Assembly (NCBI GenBank): GCA_964023275.1
Contig: OZ029917.1
Coordinates: 26,974,505 to 27,038,504 of the forward strand
Reading direction: 5' to 3'
Length of the DNA: 64,000 bases
DNA from: Norana najaformis
Taxonomy: Eukaryota; Annelida; Clitellata; Crassiclitellata; Hormogastridae
Shown here: one piece after another, positions 61,401-64,000 of the stretch
Layout: the number at the start of each line of letters is the position of its first letter
Numbering within the stretch: the first letter of the stretch is position 1
Notes under the pieces: generated by a model
What the model saw: the letters and a program-made list of their open reading frames with translations, nothing else
Database searches by the model: none
Told to the model about the DNA's origin: nothing
Made by a program: the position numbers and the translations under genes

Positions 61401-63458
61401 CATGCTTTCTTCAGGGGTGGTTAATTGAAATTAAGTGGCTCAAAGTTTACTGATTTTCATTTATTCAAGCAGACTCTCCATTAGCATGCAGCACATTTCG
61501 AATGAATGACTTCTTCGTGCTAATCAGCACGTTTGATTATAATTTAGAGAGTTCTTTACAAGCTTTTCAATTGGCCAGTGCCACATGAAATCGATGCCTT
61601 GCGCATTTGGCTCTGCTCAGATAACTGTCCAGATTACCTTAAAATATTTTGATGCTGAACTTCCCTTACCCATGGCCGAATGAAAATTGAACACCTTATA
61701 GACAACATAAGTTTAATTTAGCGAAATTATAAGATGTTAAAGATCGCTTAACTCAAGTGTCAAACCCAAAGTTTAAAAGAGAGCTTAGATCAGCAGTGGA
61801 AATCGCAAAAGGAAGCATAATTTCATATAGCACATTTACTATTAGTTGGCATTAAACTTCATACAGCACACTAGCAGTTCATATTGAGGTTCAAGAAACT
61901 ATTCAGCTAAATACAAACGTTCAACTGATTAACTTTCCTTCCCTTATTGAAATATGTTTCACCAATTAGCTTTCCTCACCCTACCTTTATCGTGCGTCAT
62001 TTCTATTTCTTATTACCATATTTTTTATCAGCCAGCAGCCCTTGCAATCATTTTCAGTTCAATCACTGGAGCCCAACTAGACTTCTCACCATTACTATTC
62101 CCTCTCATTCCTATCCCTCACCAGATGACAAAATCTGTCCAACAAATAAGACACTCAACTCATTTATGCAGTTAATTGGTTTATTGGGGTCGACCAACAA
62201 GTGGCACGCATAGCATGTATGCATCCATAGACAATATGAGGGTCCATCACTGAAGATGAAATTTAGTGACTGCAGCTTTCCTTATGCAGTCCTGCTCCTG
62301 GAACTCTCAGCCTACAGATCTGCAGAAGTAAAGCTAACCTGGAATGTTCCAGCAACAGCTTAAGATGCACATGTTAAGCATTTGGGGCACAAATGATGCT
62401 TTTAGAACTGAGGTATATAAATGAAACAAATGTTAATTAAGATACATACAAGTAGGGATTGTTTGACAGTCTATAATGCAACTAAACATAAAATGAAGAT
62501 ATATACCGGAAGAAGAAGACTTCTCTTGGCTCATTGTTCACTTTGTACTTGGCTTCCAAATGCAATGCATCAAAAGCATCTGTGACAACCAAATCTTTTC
62601 ATTATGCAGCTTAACAACTGCAGGATCATGAACTGCTACTGAAAGGCTCTCAAAAGGTGCTATATAAATTCACTGTTAAATTCAATGTCAAAGCCAGAGC
62701 AAAAGAAATGTTAAAATCATTAAGCAGAGAATTGGTACACCCAATGGGCATCTGCAGAAATGTTGGAAAAGGTTGCTTGTAGTAGCTGATCTCAAGGTCT
62801 GGCTGATCAGCTGTGGTAGCGCTTGGCTCTACAGTTAACAGGTACGTCTGCCACCATTGTAAAGCTGGTGCTCATCATTCAAGATGTAACCATCAATATA
62901 GAGAAAAGGTGATGACTTCGACTTAAGGCAACAACAAGGTTATACCAAGGCTATGATCACAATTAGGCAAAGGTGACAAAAGTCATATCACAGTAAAGCT
63001 AAGGTCACGATAAGATCATTAATACTTCAACATCACGATAAGGACAACAACAATTGCAAAGTACTGAAAAGATGAGTCATGCAGGATCACATTAGGATCC
63101 AAGACAAAAGCACGACAGATCTACAACTAACAGCATGTTATTGTCTTCTGGTCAGCATAAGACATAATTAGCAAAGGACGTGAAGTTCTGTGAATAATTC
63201 TTGGCTTTGCAACCACTCTTATAAGATGACTTCATCTCAATCAACAGCTATTCTAAAAAGCAGCAGATGATGGCTTCGTAAACAGATGCTTCTTAATACT
63301 ACATGAAATAAACTTTTTGTTTCAATCCATGATGACTTATAAACTTCACCTTCAGGAAGCCTGATGACTTCATAGAGACCTTGCTTAGCAAGATCATCTC
63401 TCAGTGCTTCTAAGTTGTATTCCTCTGCAGTGGCAAAGGCAACCACATCATAATATTC
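55442..63458 (-). CDS. RMND1: RMND1, mitochondrial DUF155 protein; ten exons, N-terminal exons outside window
   Basis: Exons, minus strand: 63458-63350, 62579-62507, 59993-59954, 59336-59232, 58598-58490, 58167-58103, 57656-57580, 56623-56503, 56167-56051, 55525-55442 (stop TGA 55444-55442). Lengths sum to 900 bp with every phase consistent, giving 299 residues. Peptides in order: [137 protein letters not shown] and [20 protein letters not shown]. These match human RMND1 block by block, including [14 protein letters not shown] and the hydrophobic C-terminal membrane segment. RMND1 sits on the mitochondrial inner membrane and supports mitochondrial translation. Human RMND1 is 449 residues, so about 150 N-terminal residues with the targeting peptide are missing to the right. 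No damage is seen. Confidence 0.95.
58660..58850. repeat. Low-complexity AGTAAGG/AAGGTAA-rich stretch in an RMND1 intron
   Basis: A purine-rich, imperfect repetition of AAGGTAA and CACAGTAA-type words. Confidence 0.5.
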
Positions 63459-64000
63459 CTAAACACCAAACAGCTCCATCTTAAAACCTGGTATCATTTT
63501 GAAGACTGACAAGAGTTCTTCACTATACACATCACTTTTCCTCAATTCTTTCTCTGAGCTAAACAGCCTCATCAGTAAGAGGATACAGTTCAGCAAAATG
63601 CAGACAGATACAGAAAGTTGGACATTGAAGCAAATCAGCCCCATCTTTCAAAACCAAAATAACTTGTATGTAAGTCAGCATTTTCGACAAGAAAGAAGGA
63701 AGGTATAAGAAGTAAATGCATCAGTAATTTAAGTGTAAGCAATGCTGCAAAAACTAACTGAGAACAGACAAAACATAAAAAACCAGCGACCTACTTATGT
63801 AACATAACATAAAAATACTTTTCTATAGCACTCGTAAGATACTCGATAGTGTTGTGCATTTGGGAAGTATTTAATCGGTTCTTTTCAACACAGGATCATG
63901 CAAGTTTCCTCTTTAGAAGCGTAATGACCAACATCCAATGCAATCTAGAATCTCCCTTATAGTACCTCTGTAATAATGCAAAATGCATCAACTGATATCT
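63459..64000. other. RMND1 intron at the right edge
   Basis: Sequence upstream of the first visible RMND1 exon. The acceptor GTGTTTAG is at 63459-63466. I found no further RMND1-like peptide up to the window end. Confidence 0.5.

Noticed and set aside
63237..63446. A short independent gene at the 63.2-63.4 kb minus-strand frame
   Set aside because: The frame runs past a splice donor at 63349. Its first part is the RMND1 exon 63458-63350 and the rest is intron.

Overview
The window is animal nuclear DNA. It has spliced genes with GT-AG introns and many retroelements. There is no operon structure and no recognisable rRNA or tRNA gene. The gene set and the repeat style suggest a marine invertebrate, possibly an echinoderm, but I cannot name the species: the genes are a RUNX transcription factor, a PX-SH3-SH3 NADPH oxidase organiser and mitochondrial RMND1, among CR1/L2-like LINEs with microsatellite tails. 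An AGGCCTA-type word is conspicuously frequent from 1 to 50 kb.

Three conserved genes could be assembled exon by exon, all on the minus strand. (1) 2.66-4.9 kb: two exons that together encode almost a whole Runt DNA-binding domain. (2) 26.5-35.4 kb: nine clear exons plus one possible terminal exon of a p47phox/NOXO1-like organiser. Splice phases agree at every junction. (3) 55.4-63.5 kb: ten exons in consistent phase giving the C-terminal 299 residues of RMND1. Its N-terminal exons lie beyond the right edge. A 361-codon open frame at 19.0-20.1 kb is probably a fourth, unidentified gene.

The rest is dominated by mobile DNA. LINE family 1 (CR1/L2-like, ATTACG-type tail) has a long copy at 9.0-11.4 kb, a rearranged copy at 46.4-48.3 kb and short 3' ends elsewhere. 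LINE family 2 lies at 11.7, 14.3, 22.4-24.6, 43.5-44.0 and 49.2-50.1 kb, with a hAT element nested in the 22.4-24.6 kb copy. Family 3 is at 45.2 kb. An RTE-like reverse transcriptase lies at 52.3-53.9 kb. A multicopy gene family of unknown function appears at the left edge (intact C-terminus) and at 15.8-17.6 kb, where a frameshifted but structurally complete copy keeps its intron, two TATA boxes and a strong heat-shock-element array.

The most unusual observations are these: the heat-shock-type promoter on that family; a 26-unit minisatellite at 13.0-14.3 kb that grew from a LINE reverse-transcriptase catalytic motif and carries a two-letter unit pattern; a LINE whose reading frame holds a copy of its own 3' flank; a RUNX exon enclosed by a 220-bp inverted repeat; and seven identical 137-bp repeats derived from an unknown protein-like sequence that is single-copy 17 kb away.
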